A stretch of DNA of 64,000 bases from Cheilinus undulatus (lineage: Eukaryota; Chordata; Actinopteri; Labriformes; Labridae). Below, piece by piece: positions 26,301 through 39,000 of this stretch (position 1 is the stretch's first letter; each line of letters begins with the position of its first letter). A model generated the notes under the pieces. The model saw nothing but the letters and a program-made list of their open reading frames with translations. It was not told where the DNA came from and did not search any database. Made by a program: the position numbers and the translations under genes. The DNA lies in assembly GCF_018320785.1 (NCBI RefSeq), contig NC_054876.1, forward strand, positions 23,024,212-23,088,211, read 5' to 3'.

Positions 26301-26985
26301 ATACAAGTAATTTAATTCTAGCTTGTTTAAATATTATCTACAAACACAGCTGCAAAGAAAGATCACATTATTTTAAATAATCTTTCAAACACACCGTGCT
26401 TAATATTGGAAAAATGTTTGCCATAAATAAACCAATAAGATGAAATCACATTCATGGGAATGTGTAAAAGGAAATGACCTCTCTAACAGGTAATTCTGTA
26501 AAGGAAGGAGAAAAAACTATTTATCTTAGCTCAGTAAAGCTGTCACAGTCTTGTTTTTTTTGTTTTTTTACCATGTCCTGGTTGATGTTAAAACAAGTTT
26601 GCTTTGTAAAAATCAAGTCTAATTTAATTTACTGAGTATATGGTTTTAAAATAAGTAAATCTGGTTCTATCATTTTGTTGATTTTTTTTTGTTGATTTTT
26701 TGTTGATCTTTAAATTCTTTACTAAATTATATAAATCTATTTTAAAACATTTTTCTCCAACAATTACATTTTTGGGGACATTTTCTTCAAAGACTGACAT
26801 CAAACAGGACTGTAAATGGGTGTTTTTGTTGCTCTCAGTCAAAGTTGATCTAACTTCACCCACACAGTCCTCTGTCTCTTAATTCTCCATGAGAAAAAAT
26901 TCTGCACTCTACATGTTGCTTATTTAGTCATAAATGATTTATATTAACTTATAGTTCTCCTCTTCATCTCTTGCACAGGTCTTCT
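23350..26985. other. Intergenic region between convergent unc119 and slc13a2
   Basis: About 3.6 kb without a supported gene. It should include the slc13a2 3' UTR at its right end, but no clear AATAAA on the minus strand was seen close to the stop; an ATTAAA variant lies at about 26618. A SINE-like fragment occupies about 25895-26100. Open frames at 24407-24631 and 25105-25416 are unremarkable. Confidence 0.5.
25895..26100 (+). repeat. SINE/LINE 3'-tail fragment
   Basis: Contains ACATGCATGTAAGGTCAATTG, GGTGACTCTAAATTGCCC, GGTGTACCCTGCCTCTCGCCC and ACAGCTGGGATTGGCTC, a block found very widely in fish genomes as part of short interspersed elements sharing a LINE-like tail. No tRNA-like head is visible, so it is a truncated copy. 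Confidence 0.6.
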
Positions 26986-26989
26986 TTGT

Positions 26990-29900
26990 TTAGGGCTTGG
27001 TACCGTTAACAATGGCCCATTCAGGGAAGGTGCCCATATTAAACATGGCATAGCCCCAGGTGTTGATGCCTAGATTAATGGTCAAAATCCCGATGACGTT
27101 CAATATGGCACCAGCTTTCACCTGAAGAAACAGAGAAATAAGTTTAATGTTGTGAAGTGTATAAAGCAAAAATTGAACATTTGTATCTGCCAGTATCAAA
27201 AAAGTTTCAATTAGGAACTTTAAAAAACCATAGGAAGGAGTGCTTCTAGGACTCAATAAAAAGTTTGTTTGAGGTGCTCTTTGGGAAAAGGGATTCATAG
27301 AGTTGATAACAAACAGGAGGAAACTCCAAGACACTCTCTTTGGGCATTAAAATGCCTTTATTTTCACGGCATGGTCATGTGTAGACCTTAAAAACACACT
27401 TCAACTGCTGACTATAAGGAGGGCAATGTCTACAACTGAAGTAATAAAGCACCTAAAAAAAAAACAGGTAGAGCCCCCCCACAGCAAAAATGAGACCCAG
27501 AACGATTTCATTCAACTTTACAAGCAGCGAGGAGGAGGATAACTCCACATTGGACAACACTAGACAGACAACATCCCAGGACTCACAGGATTCTTTCGAG
27601 TTTCAGGAAACCTCCAGCAGAGAGAGAAGAGGGCAGTATGGACTGAGCCAAGGCAGAGGAAGAGGAGGACGAGAAGTGGAGAAGGAAATCAAGAACCAAG
27701 ATACACACAGAGCAGAATATATCGAACAAAACCCTGTCTGAAGAAAGCATCCATGTTCTCTCTAAAGGACTAACCTTTTCCTCTACCCACTCTGCAAAAG
27801 AATTTGACACCAAAATTGACCTGTTTCAGTTCTGCATGAATCTACACCTCAAGGCTTGGTACCAGCTTAATCCTACAGCATCCACAAACTACACAGACCC
27901 AGGTCAGACAGCCTCTTCCAACCTCAGACCACAGTTTAAACCTAAATCCACCTTTTGTCCTTTGGTTCAAAGTGCTACATTAAACATGTTTGCAAAGAAA
28001 GTTAATTTTGACATTGAGAATTTATTTAAATAAAAAAAGGCCATATAAACTTCGCAACCTTTCACACAAAGAGAGGAGTGCTTTAGAAGCATTAAGTATT
28101 GAGCATTAAGCATTAAGTGATGATGAGATAGTCATTAAGAAAGCAGACAGAGGGGATGCTATTGTGGTTTGGGGAAGGGACTTGTATGTCAAAGAAGCTC
28201 AAAGACAAGTGTACAACGGTGAGTTCTATCAGTTACTGACATATAATCCCACTGAGGCCTTGAAAATTGAACTTAAAGAATGCTCACAGAAGTTAAGCAA
28301 AAAGACTGGAGCTGAAATGAGATTCCTCTATAACGAAAACCCTAGAACGGTCTCCTTCTACATGCCTCCCAAAATTCACAAGGATATGACTAATCCTCCA
28401 GGTAGACCTGTGATATCAGGAAATGATAGCCTAACTGAGCCAGGGTCTAAATTGTTGACTATTTTATCAAACCATTTCTACCTTCACTTCCTGCTTATAT
28501 TCAAGACACCACAGATGTTCTCAACAAAGTTAAAGAACTGGGCAGCACAGGCACAGAGGCATTGTTAGCTACTTTGGATGTTGAGTGACTATATACAACT
28601 ATAGAACATGCACAAGGCCTGGCAGCAGTTAAACATTACCTAAATAGCCGCCCTGAATCTGAAACACCACCTAATGATTTTCTATTGACTCTTACAGAAT
28701 GGACTTTAAACAATAATATATTCATTTTTCAGAATAAGATTTTCAGACAGACTAAAGGGTGGCCATGGGGGCTTGCTATTCTCCATCTTATGCAGGACTT
28801 TACCTCGGTAAATGGGAAGAGGATTTTGTTTTGAATCAGGAAAAGAACAGCTTTTTGAAGTATGTTGTCTGGTGGGGATGTTACATTGATGATGTGAGTT
28901 TGTTTTGGTCAGGGTCAGAGGCAGAGCTAAAAGCTTTCCATGGCTTCCTTAACAACATTAATCCAAACATTAAATCGTCTCTGGATTACAGTAAGTATAG
29001 CATTAATTTCCTAGACTTTACAATTTTAAAGATAATTTAGGGATGTTGCACACATCCATTTTCAGAAAACCCACAGACAGAAACACTCTAATAGCTTTCA
29101 TCCTAAATGGCTCAAAGATAATATCTCATATGGCCAGTTTCAGAGGGTGCGGAGAATCTGTGACCAAGAGGAAGACTTTGTGAGGAAATCAGGGGAGATG
29201 TTATCACGTTTCAGGCAAGGGGCTACAAGAATGCCATACTACAAAAAGCATACACAAGAGCCAAACACCTGGACAGACAGACCTTACTGGAAAAAAATGC
29301 CCCCAAACAAATGAAAGACAGAACGATATCTGTCACCATAGCACAGAAGCAGATCAAATTAAAAGGATAATTAATAAAAACTGGTACATCATTCAGAGTA
29401 ATGAACAACTCACACAGATTTTTCCACTGCCTCCAGTCTTTACCTTCAGGAAATGTCCAACTCTGCAGGACAAACTGGTCCACAGCCATTTTAGGCATCC
29501 CCACCTTGTTTACTTTTGCAAAGATTCTTCCAAGACAGTCTAGCTGCAGACCGTTCATTCCTGAGCGCCACTTTCATGACTGTTCATCTGAGACACGGTT
29601 TAACTGAACAGAAATGTATGCCAAAATTTTTGAAATAGTATTGGATTAAACTTTAGGGTTAGGATACCAAGAGTTAAACCTGACCTGCAAAACCTTGTTA
29701 CAAAACGATTTATAAAGGGAAATAAACAGTCTGCTAACAGGAAAAAAGATCATCCTGCATAAAAATTTTCCGATGCAGCCAACGAAGCTTTCGTAACACT
29801 GTAAGCTGGGAAAGATACATAAATAATGGAGCTATGTGGCTAACAGATCTAAGCTCACAAAGTAGCGAGGTAAGCTAAATATCTACATTATCTTAGAGTT

Positions 29901-32900
29901 AGCTTTAGCTATGTTTGCTATAGCTCACAATGCTTAAGCTAACTTAGCTATAGACAATGTAGCTTGGTAGTTAATGTAGCTATGTAGCTAAAATAGTTAA
30001 ATTTAAGCAAATAAAGCAGCTGTGTAAGATACAGAGGTATATGATCAATGTAGCTACATTAGCTTTAGCTATGTTTGCTGAAGCTAAATTAGCTACATCA
30101 GCTTATGTAGTAATGTTAATTATGTAGTCAGGATAGCTATATCAGCTTTAGCTAAAGCTAACAAAGCTTGAGAAAGTCACCATTTGTGTAATTTCTTCTT
30201 GAACTTGTCTATACACAATTTAACTACGGAGATCTACTTAACCTGACACGCCAGATGGATTTGTTTCACACATTCATCTGGAAAACCTTCAATACTAAAC
30301 ATTTTTGAAAGGGCAGAGGATTAGAAAGAAACTCGGAGTGTGATTGGATGAACGTTCTGTCTGTCACATCTCTACAGGCCAATCAGAGCAACCAATCATG
30401 TGACGTAGCCGCTATCAAGGTGCGTGTGCGCAGCTACCAAGGAATAACGTGAACCATTGCGACTATAGACATGTCAGTACATGACTTTTGTCGCCTGTGA
30501 GAGTGGCTGTTAGAAATGTACATTCTGCTGCCAGACCCCTCTCAAATCTTTTATTCTCCAAAAACAAAGTATGCGCTCACTCATCTGAATGTTACAACAC
30601 TTTAGCTGTGTGCATGTATCTTACCATGTCAATGACTTTGAGGTTTCCAAAAGAGAAGGCGATGGCATTGGGCGGTGTCGCCACTGGTAGCATGAAGGCC
30701 AGAGACGCAGCAATAGTGCAGGGTAGCATCACATATAATGGGTGTATCTTAATAGCAATGGCCTAAGAAACATGACAAAATACAGTAGAGTTACATACAT
30801 GAAACAGAAAATAATTGAGCTAATGCATGGCTGTGTGCACATGTGGAGATGAGTAAGGTTTGAGATTTTTTAAATTGATTGATTTATCTTTTACCATTGA
30901 TGCCAGTATGGGCAGGAACAGGGTGGTGGTGGCTGTGTTGCTGGAGCACTCAGTGAAGGTTGCTATGAGCAGACAGAGTAGCATTGAGATGGCATAGGGA
31001 GGAATTTTCTGAAGAGGCGTCAAGCTCTCACCCAACCACTTGGACAGACCAGATTCCTGTTAATGAAAATCAAGAGAAGAACTGAGAAAATAAGACAAAA
31101 AGATGGAAGTGCTGCCAGCTGTAAGTGGCCACCATAACCGTGCTGGTACCTCAGTGTCTGTTGATTGGCTGCTGACTATGACAGCAGGATAGAAAGATGA
31201 ATTAAAGTTCACTTAATCCAATGATCTTAAGGCTGAAGCGTTGATTCTATGTAGGTTCGTCTTTATGATTGACTTTTTGTCTGTTGCTGATTTTCAAGAA
31301 TGTTAACCTACTTAATAAAGTTGGCATTGACTATTGTACTGGCTAAACATTAGCATGTAAGCTGTTACAAGCATGTTTGCATAATTTGAGATGACAGAAA
31401 AGTGCGATGCAACCTGAAAAGGCTTTGTTGATGTAGGATTGAAACTGTCTCATTAAGTCTTTATCTCATCATTAAATTGATGCTAAATGGCTCTAATGGG
31501 CTTCAAACGCATTTTGATAATTTTTCAATAATCATTTGGTCAAACAGATAATCTACTGAAACAGAAATAGAAATAGCATCCTAACAATTTCATTTTTCTC
31601 AATCTTCCAACCATTGTTCTTAATTAGGCCACAAGATCTTGATGTAAGTTTACCTCACTGCCAGCTGCCAGAGCGAAGCCTCCTCCCAGCAGCAGGATGA
31701 TGTTCCAGGGCATTCGCTCATGGACCACCTGCCAATTCAGCAGAGTGGGCGGGGCTTTTATCAGTTTACCTGTGAACCCCAGATGAGGTATGGACATAAA
31801 ACAGATAACCTGAGTTTAAGGTGGTATTACCTGCAGGTAATCAAAGCATCGTACTGTACATATCATTTTTTTCCACATTAACCAGAGGATAAAAACAGCA
31901 TCTCACCTTTTTCATTATGACCGTAGCCTCCACATTTGGGCAGCTCAGATGGAATGACAAAGAAGAGCATGGACATTAAGATGGCAATTGTCCCATCTGA
32001 CACATACCTGAAGAACACAAGATAATAATTATATTTTTTAACAGTTGTGTTTGTAGTTTGCTGCCATGTTTATGCCTCTAGAAACAGACCCTTCACAAAA
32101 GGATTGCAAATAAACTACACCATATCTTGAAATGAGGAACTGCTATTCCAAAAGTTGAAACTGTTCATTACTGTAGATGATTTTGTTGACAGTTGAAAAG
32201 CATGTTGCAGCACTTATTGTTCAGAATATTGAGGAAAAACAGGAGAGAAAAGTAGAGACTCACGGTCCATCCATATTGAAGAGCACTGTTGCCCATCCCT
32301 TTATGAAGCCTGGCTCTCTTGTGAACCAAAGCAGCACCAGCAGAACGAAGATGGTGAGTACTGCCCCCTCAGCAAACTTCATCGGCCCCAGCTTTCTGTA
32401 CTCCTCCCTCATCACGGCGTATGCCTCCCTATCTCTATCACTTTTCACGCCACAGCCGAATGTCTGCTTAAAGCTGAGGAGAACAAAAGTACAAAGTGCA
32501 AACATGTTTAAAATTGGTAAAAAAAAAAAAAAATGTTTGTGCAATTATATGTGTAATTCATTTAACTTCCCGAACTTGAAAGCAGAGGAGGCTGTGGATT
32601 TACAGCTTTTTTTTACTGCAGCAGTTTTTAGATTCAGAATATTACATAATAACTCAAGTTAGTTGTTTCTTTCCACTTTATAAAACAATAAAAGAGCCTT
32701 GTTAAAGGTCATAAAAAGCCCTTATGTCAGAGTGCCTTACAAAGACTTGGGTTTGATTTTCAACCTTCAGTAGTCTATTGTCTGGACACAGTGATAACAT
32801 GTACAGACTTAAAAGAAAACAACCTTCATCACCTCAGATAAAGTAAGAACACACATGTATTAATGGTAACATTAACAGCAGGTGTCTCGCATGTTTAGTT

Positions 32901-35900
32901 CCAATCAGACATGACGGTGTGAAAGTTGTTCTTTTACACTAGAAATGAAGAATCATGTACATTTTTTATTATCAGAGAGGTCAGTTGAATATTAGGTCAA
33001 ATACAGTCATGTAATTTCGGGTCAGTCAATGAAAAGATTTAGGTTTAAAACTCTTACATCCAACTGATAGCTAGTAAGCATAGTCTAGCACAAAACCTAA
33101 CCTAATTTGCCCAAACAGATCAATAACCATTCAACAGTCACAGAGTTACTCCTTGCATAAGCACACTTGGCCAAAAAAGCTGATTGTGATAAAACATGGT
33201 ATGGAGTATAAAAAACATCCATGTGTTCATTCATCAGAGAACCAGCTTTTAACTTCATACATTTTGATGTTACTTACTTGATGCCCAGGAACATGAACTG
33301 GAGCCAGCACCATGTCAGCACCAGCATGAGCACCATGTTGGGAAAAGCAAAGCCGAACCAGCTGGCAAAGTTTATCACATCGCCATTGTCAGGGAAGAGC
33401 CTTCACAAAAGATAAAGACAGAGAGGTGAGAAAATTTTAAAAAAGCACTCTCAGCTGTGATATATAAAAAAAAACGATATCTTTCTCTGTGTTTACATAT
33501 GCCTTACTCATCAATTTGACCCTTGAGGATGATGTTAGGGGTGGTGCCAGTGAGTGTTGCAGTGCCCCCGATGCTGGCAGAGTAACACACACATAGACTC
33601 ATCCCTTTAGTCAGGAGGTCGTACTTTTCATCCATTTCTTTCATCCTGGCCTCCTGCAGGACTTCTGGACTCAACTGAATTTCATCTGAAATTCAAAATT
33701 CAATTTACAGTTCAGGATTCCCAGTGGAGGACCAGACACAGTGTTTCTGATGGATATTTTTACTTACATTCTTTGTCCTCTGGCTGAATCTTGGGGTTTG
33801 CCTCTTTCTCATCTGTTTCCTTTAAGTCCTCTTTTGTTTCTGTGACCTCCATTTCAAATCCCTGGTTGTACTCAGCTGCAGCCTGGAAGTCTCGAGCATC
33901 TGCGCGGGCCTCAGTGTTTTTTAGCTGTGTCAGAACAGCATGTGCAATGGGCAGCATCATGGCTGTGGTGGCTGTGTTACTGATCCACATGGAGAGGAAG
34001 GCCGAAACAACCATGAACCCGATCATCAACCTGTTTAAAAGAACAGTAATTAAAACACTATTAGTGGTGAACTGCTATACTTGTAACATCAACCTGACCA
34101 GATAGACTGTTTCATATGTCCATTGAGTGTGATATACAATCATCTGAGAAACTGCCTATACAAAGCATTTGGGAAGGACAGGACTTTTCCAACAAGTCTA
34201 AGAAGATGATTTGATGAACGTTCTGTCTGTCTCATTCATTATGGGCCAATCAAAACGACTGAATAAGATTGTCAGGCACGCGCAGCTTTGGTAACATGAG
34301 CTCAGCAGACAGGAGCTGTCTTAGTTCTGAATAGTGGAGCTTGTTGGCAGATGAAACTCATGCCATGGCAGGTCAGGAGAAGAGTGAATGTGGCCCAGTT
34401 CTGAGAAAACTGTCACTATAACATAGCTACTTCTGAGCTAAATGCTTCACCAATGGCAGCAATTGGTACCAGCTTGCAGTACAGCTAAACCCGCCCATGG
34501 CTACCCACTCACAGTGTTTTTTGTTTGTTTTTTTCATTTTACTAATTACTGCTTCTGACTGTGAAGGAATCACTCAAAGCATTTTCTGTAACAAAAGCTG
34601 TAAAGTGAAACCTTGGTGTGATGAATTTTGCATTTTAACAAATATTGTCACTGTGAACAGTTTGAGACGACAAAGATCCTCTTAGGCGCAGATGGCCGTC
34701 AAGGTATAGCTTTCTTTTCACTACAGAGAGCGCAGGTGAGCTTTATCACAGATGAGCATTCTTACAGGGATGGACGAACACCAACCAGCAGCAGAACTCG
34801 AAGAGCGATGCGTTTATGAAGGCTCCAGTGCTCCACTGCGATGGCCACCAACAAACCTCCAATAAACAGCATGTTGGAGTCTTTTAGATACTGAATACTG
34901 ACCTGAAACAAACAGACAATAACTTCAGAATAATAAAATCTACAAACATGGAGAGCAAACATTAAAGTGTTTGAGCTGCAGAGCTGACCCATGAACCTGC
35001 TGTCCAATAACAAGGTAATGTGTCATCGTTTTAATGAGCAATAAAAGAAAAACACAAGGCTAAGCAGATTTATCTGTAAAGGAGAAATGAAGCCTTTAAG
35101 AAGTGTCTGGAAGGTCAAATTGCCCTTTCCTGTCAAGTGTGTCATTTAAAAATGTTCTAAAAGCATTTATTTTTCTTTCTTTCTTTTTTGTGCCAGAGAA
35201 ATATTTTAACCTTTTTTTCTTCCATAGCTATTTCTGGCACAACTTCACCAACATTCAAGGTGCACGGAAGATAAAATGACTTGAAAAAACTAGTCAAATA
35301 AAGTTGTGTTTCTGGGGCTTCCTGCTGTCTTCATTCATTTTGACCAAAAGAGAATTTCCAAGTGATCCTAAATGTATTTTTGTCATTGTTACATCTCAAT
35401 ACACGGACAGAATCCAAACTTAGAAAAATCAAATCTCAATCATCAGCTGGGCTTTCAGCCTCTAACAATACCTAGTATCAGCTGAAACACAAATTAAGAT
35501 TAATCCTGAACAGCTCGCTTTTTGTGTTTCACCTGTTTCAGTCGTGTGGATTTTTTTAAATAGTGGTTGTCAACAATTTGCTAACCGAGCTTAGTGTTGA
35601 AATGGAGGTTAAAAGTGGCAGATGTTATGAATAATTTATATCAAGGGCCATTATTTGACAAGTAATAAACACTCATTTTTGGGGAGTTTATCAGTGGGGG
35701 AATTGTTTTTTTTTGTATTAGATATACCATTTACAGTACAGTGGCAGATTCTCATCACTGTATCTTATGACTAATTTCTTGTCAAAGATATCTAAACTTA
35801 GTACAAAAAGTAAGGACATGTATGTTTGGTAGATTATTTCTTTTTGTCACAATGCTTCTTGGCAAAAAAAATCTTATACTGTTGGAAAGTCTGTTAATTT

Positions 35901-36043
35901 CCCTCCCTTGCTGCTCATCCCAAAAAAGAAATAATCTACCAAACATACATTTTCTTACTTTTTGTGCTAGGTTTAGTTGCATTTATTTCAAACTGTATTC
36001 ATTACAAGTCCAGAAAAACATCTTAATTTGATATATATATATC

Positions 36044-36075
<32 letters not shown>

Positions 36076-39000
36076 TACATTTTTTTTTTTTTTTTAAACA
36101 ACTAAGCCAGGATTGGTTTTAATAAGAAAAAACTATTTGCCAGTGTGATAGGCCGTTTCTACTTGTTCTGTATCTTGAAATGAGATGTGCTGTCAAAATA
36201 AGTCAGTACATCTCATTTCAAAACATTTTTGTCTGCTTTACTGGTAGTTATTTTGACTTGTAATGGCCTAGTAAATAGCTAGAATTAGTTTCTTCTCTAC
36301 ACTTTTTTTTCTACAAAGAACAATATGAATGCTTTTTAATGATTTTGGTGTTAAGTGCTGAAAACACCGAACTGCACTTGTTTTGTATTATATTGGATGC
36401 TGACGGTGCAATTTATGTCTTGAAGTAAGATGTTTATCTGGACTGGTCAGGTGACTGGGGGCTTTATTAAATGTACATAGATATATTTGACCTGCAAACC
36501 CATTACTGCAAGTAATGTTTAATCAGAGGTATCATCTATAAGGGTATTTGGATGTATTTTTCAGCTATTAAAATATAACTTTATTTTCTAATTTTTCAGT
36601 TCCCCTGATGTCCTCCAGCTGTCTTCTGACTGATCTGCTATCAAAGCAAGGTTGTATGAGGAGGTACTGAGGCAAGGAGACTGGAAAGCACAAAAACATG
36701 AAAAAGGACGTTACGTCTCCAGCTTTCATGATGCCCATCATTGGAAAAAGGACGACAGGCAGGAGTGCGGTCACAGCCAGAGGCAAACACTCTGTGCACC
36801 AATACAGAGCCATGAGGGCGATAGCATAGCCACATCTTCCTTCCTGTAAACACAAACAAACATTTTGCCATTTTACAGCTGACACATGCCAAGATATGTA
36901 GATATAGATACATGCAGAGGCAGACATGAACTTGTAATAAAGTACACTCTGTATTTTAGCATTCACATCCTTTGTCTTATCTTTAGGCTCTCTTTAAAGG
37001 GTCATAATATTTTACACATGCAGATAGCAGTAAGCTCAGATCGTAAAACAAACTGTTTGTTGTGCTCTTGTCTCAAGAGATTATTCTTTATGGGACCTCA
37101 GTATACAACCACTTTATAGGACTACTTTTTAACCACCCGACAGAATTTTCCAGCTCAGCAGCAAATGCACTTGGAGTGAGAGTCAGAATTTTAGGTAGCA
37201 CATTTATTTGCTTTCTTGGTGGGAAAAAAATCAACGCCACTCTTAAGTTTGCAACCTGTACATGAGGCCCAGGTTATCAAATGTTAGCCTAGCTTAGCAC
37301 AAAGACAGTAAACAGGTAGCTTTGATAAGTGAGAACAAAAATTCTCCTACCACTGCCTAAAAAAATAATTAATAGTATACATCTTAATGCTTTATTAAAG
37401 TCAGAATTTGCATTTCATTGCAGTTTTATAGGAAGACATATGCAAGATAACTGTTACGGTTAGCTAGCTACAATTTGAAGCTTTAAGGAGGCCAAAACTG
37501 CAAATTTGTCATTCACGCATTTTGTTTTCAGACTGATTGAAGATACCAGACATTAAGAGGTTACTTGTACACTTTAAAGTGTTATTTTATTCTTAGGCAG
37601 AGCCAAGCTGGTATTTTCTTCCACTGTTTTTTTCAAAGCTAGGCTACGCTAATTGCTTCATAAGGACAGTGTAACAGTGGCATCATTTTAGACTGTTTAG
37701 CAAGAGAACAGCTAAAGTATACCACAGTTATTTAAACAATTAGCTTAATGAAAGTTATCCATTATCAGTCAATGGAACGGGGTGCATGACTCTTTTTCAG
37801 GGTCTAAATCATCTGAATTCTTAGAGGCGGCCATCTTTAAATGTCATTATCGACACTGTAAGTCTCTGTTGAAGCTCAAGGGGTTCAAATGAGGTTGAAG
37901 ATCAGCTTTACAACGTGCACCATAACCTCAACTTTCCTACTCATGTTCATAGCTTTTCAGTACAGTCAGTCCAGACTTTTACAAAGAGAGAATCAATGTG
38001 TAAATGAATGCAGTTGCCTATTTAAAGAATATTATAGAAAACCTATGTCACATGTTGTATACTGTGTTCCTATGTTGAGAGTTTAGCCTTGGAAGATACT
38101 TTATCTTTCTTTAGGATTAGATATATAGCTTTAGACACACTGTCAGTGATAAGGGCTGACACTTAGTAGCCCTGTACAACAGACTAAAAATACTGCATTC
38201 ATGTTAATTATGGTTTTAATATATAAAAAGTGTAAGCACTCAGTTTTAATTGTCCTTAATAAACAATAATATCATAGAAGATGTTATTCCTGGTCTACTC
38301 TGTGAAATCTCAGTCTGTTTCTGACCTCCTTCTTACGGGTCCCTTGTCTAAGGGTCAATCACAGCCTGATGAGCTGCTTCCAACTGGCCTCTGTCATGTT
38401 TGATATTTTAGTGGTGGTTTATCCTACTCCCACATGTTAAAAGCAGAGAGATGAGCCGTTTCCCTGACTGAGAGCTTGCAGGCAGCATCTGAAATTCCTA
38501 TGAATAGCAGGTGTTCCTTAAATAAGTATTCATCCTCCCATCACAAGAAGCTATGAATGAGGGAAACATTGCCGGCTAACAGGGAATATTTGTTATCACT
38601 TAACTTGCAATTTAGCTTGTTGGTGATGCTGAATGTGTTTGTGAAAATGTAAGACAATGAGAGAGAGCCTTTTTGATTACGCTTACATCTGTTGCTTATG
38701 AGAGATCTTAAATACACACATCTGACTTCACCCTCCGTCTGTGGGAGTTTCAAAGGAAACTTTATTGACAATTATCTGTGCACTTTAATGATGAGAGCAC
38801 TTAGGTCAGGCACAACAATTAGATTGCCCCATGTGATTACATAAGTCCTGGGTATAAAACAAATTAGACACCATCACTGCCATGTTTTAAGCAAATACAA
38901 GATCCTAAGTTTTAGTAATTTTATGAATTTCCACAATGTAAGATTGTGTTTAAATGCTTAAATGGACTTGCTCCTCTGCCCTTCTGCGCATATATAAGAA

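Noticed and set aside
32177-32662. 161-codon plus-strand frame
   Set aside because: Antisense shadow of slc13a2 exon 7 extended into intron; no family match, and the minus-strand reading is clearly the transporter.
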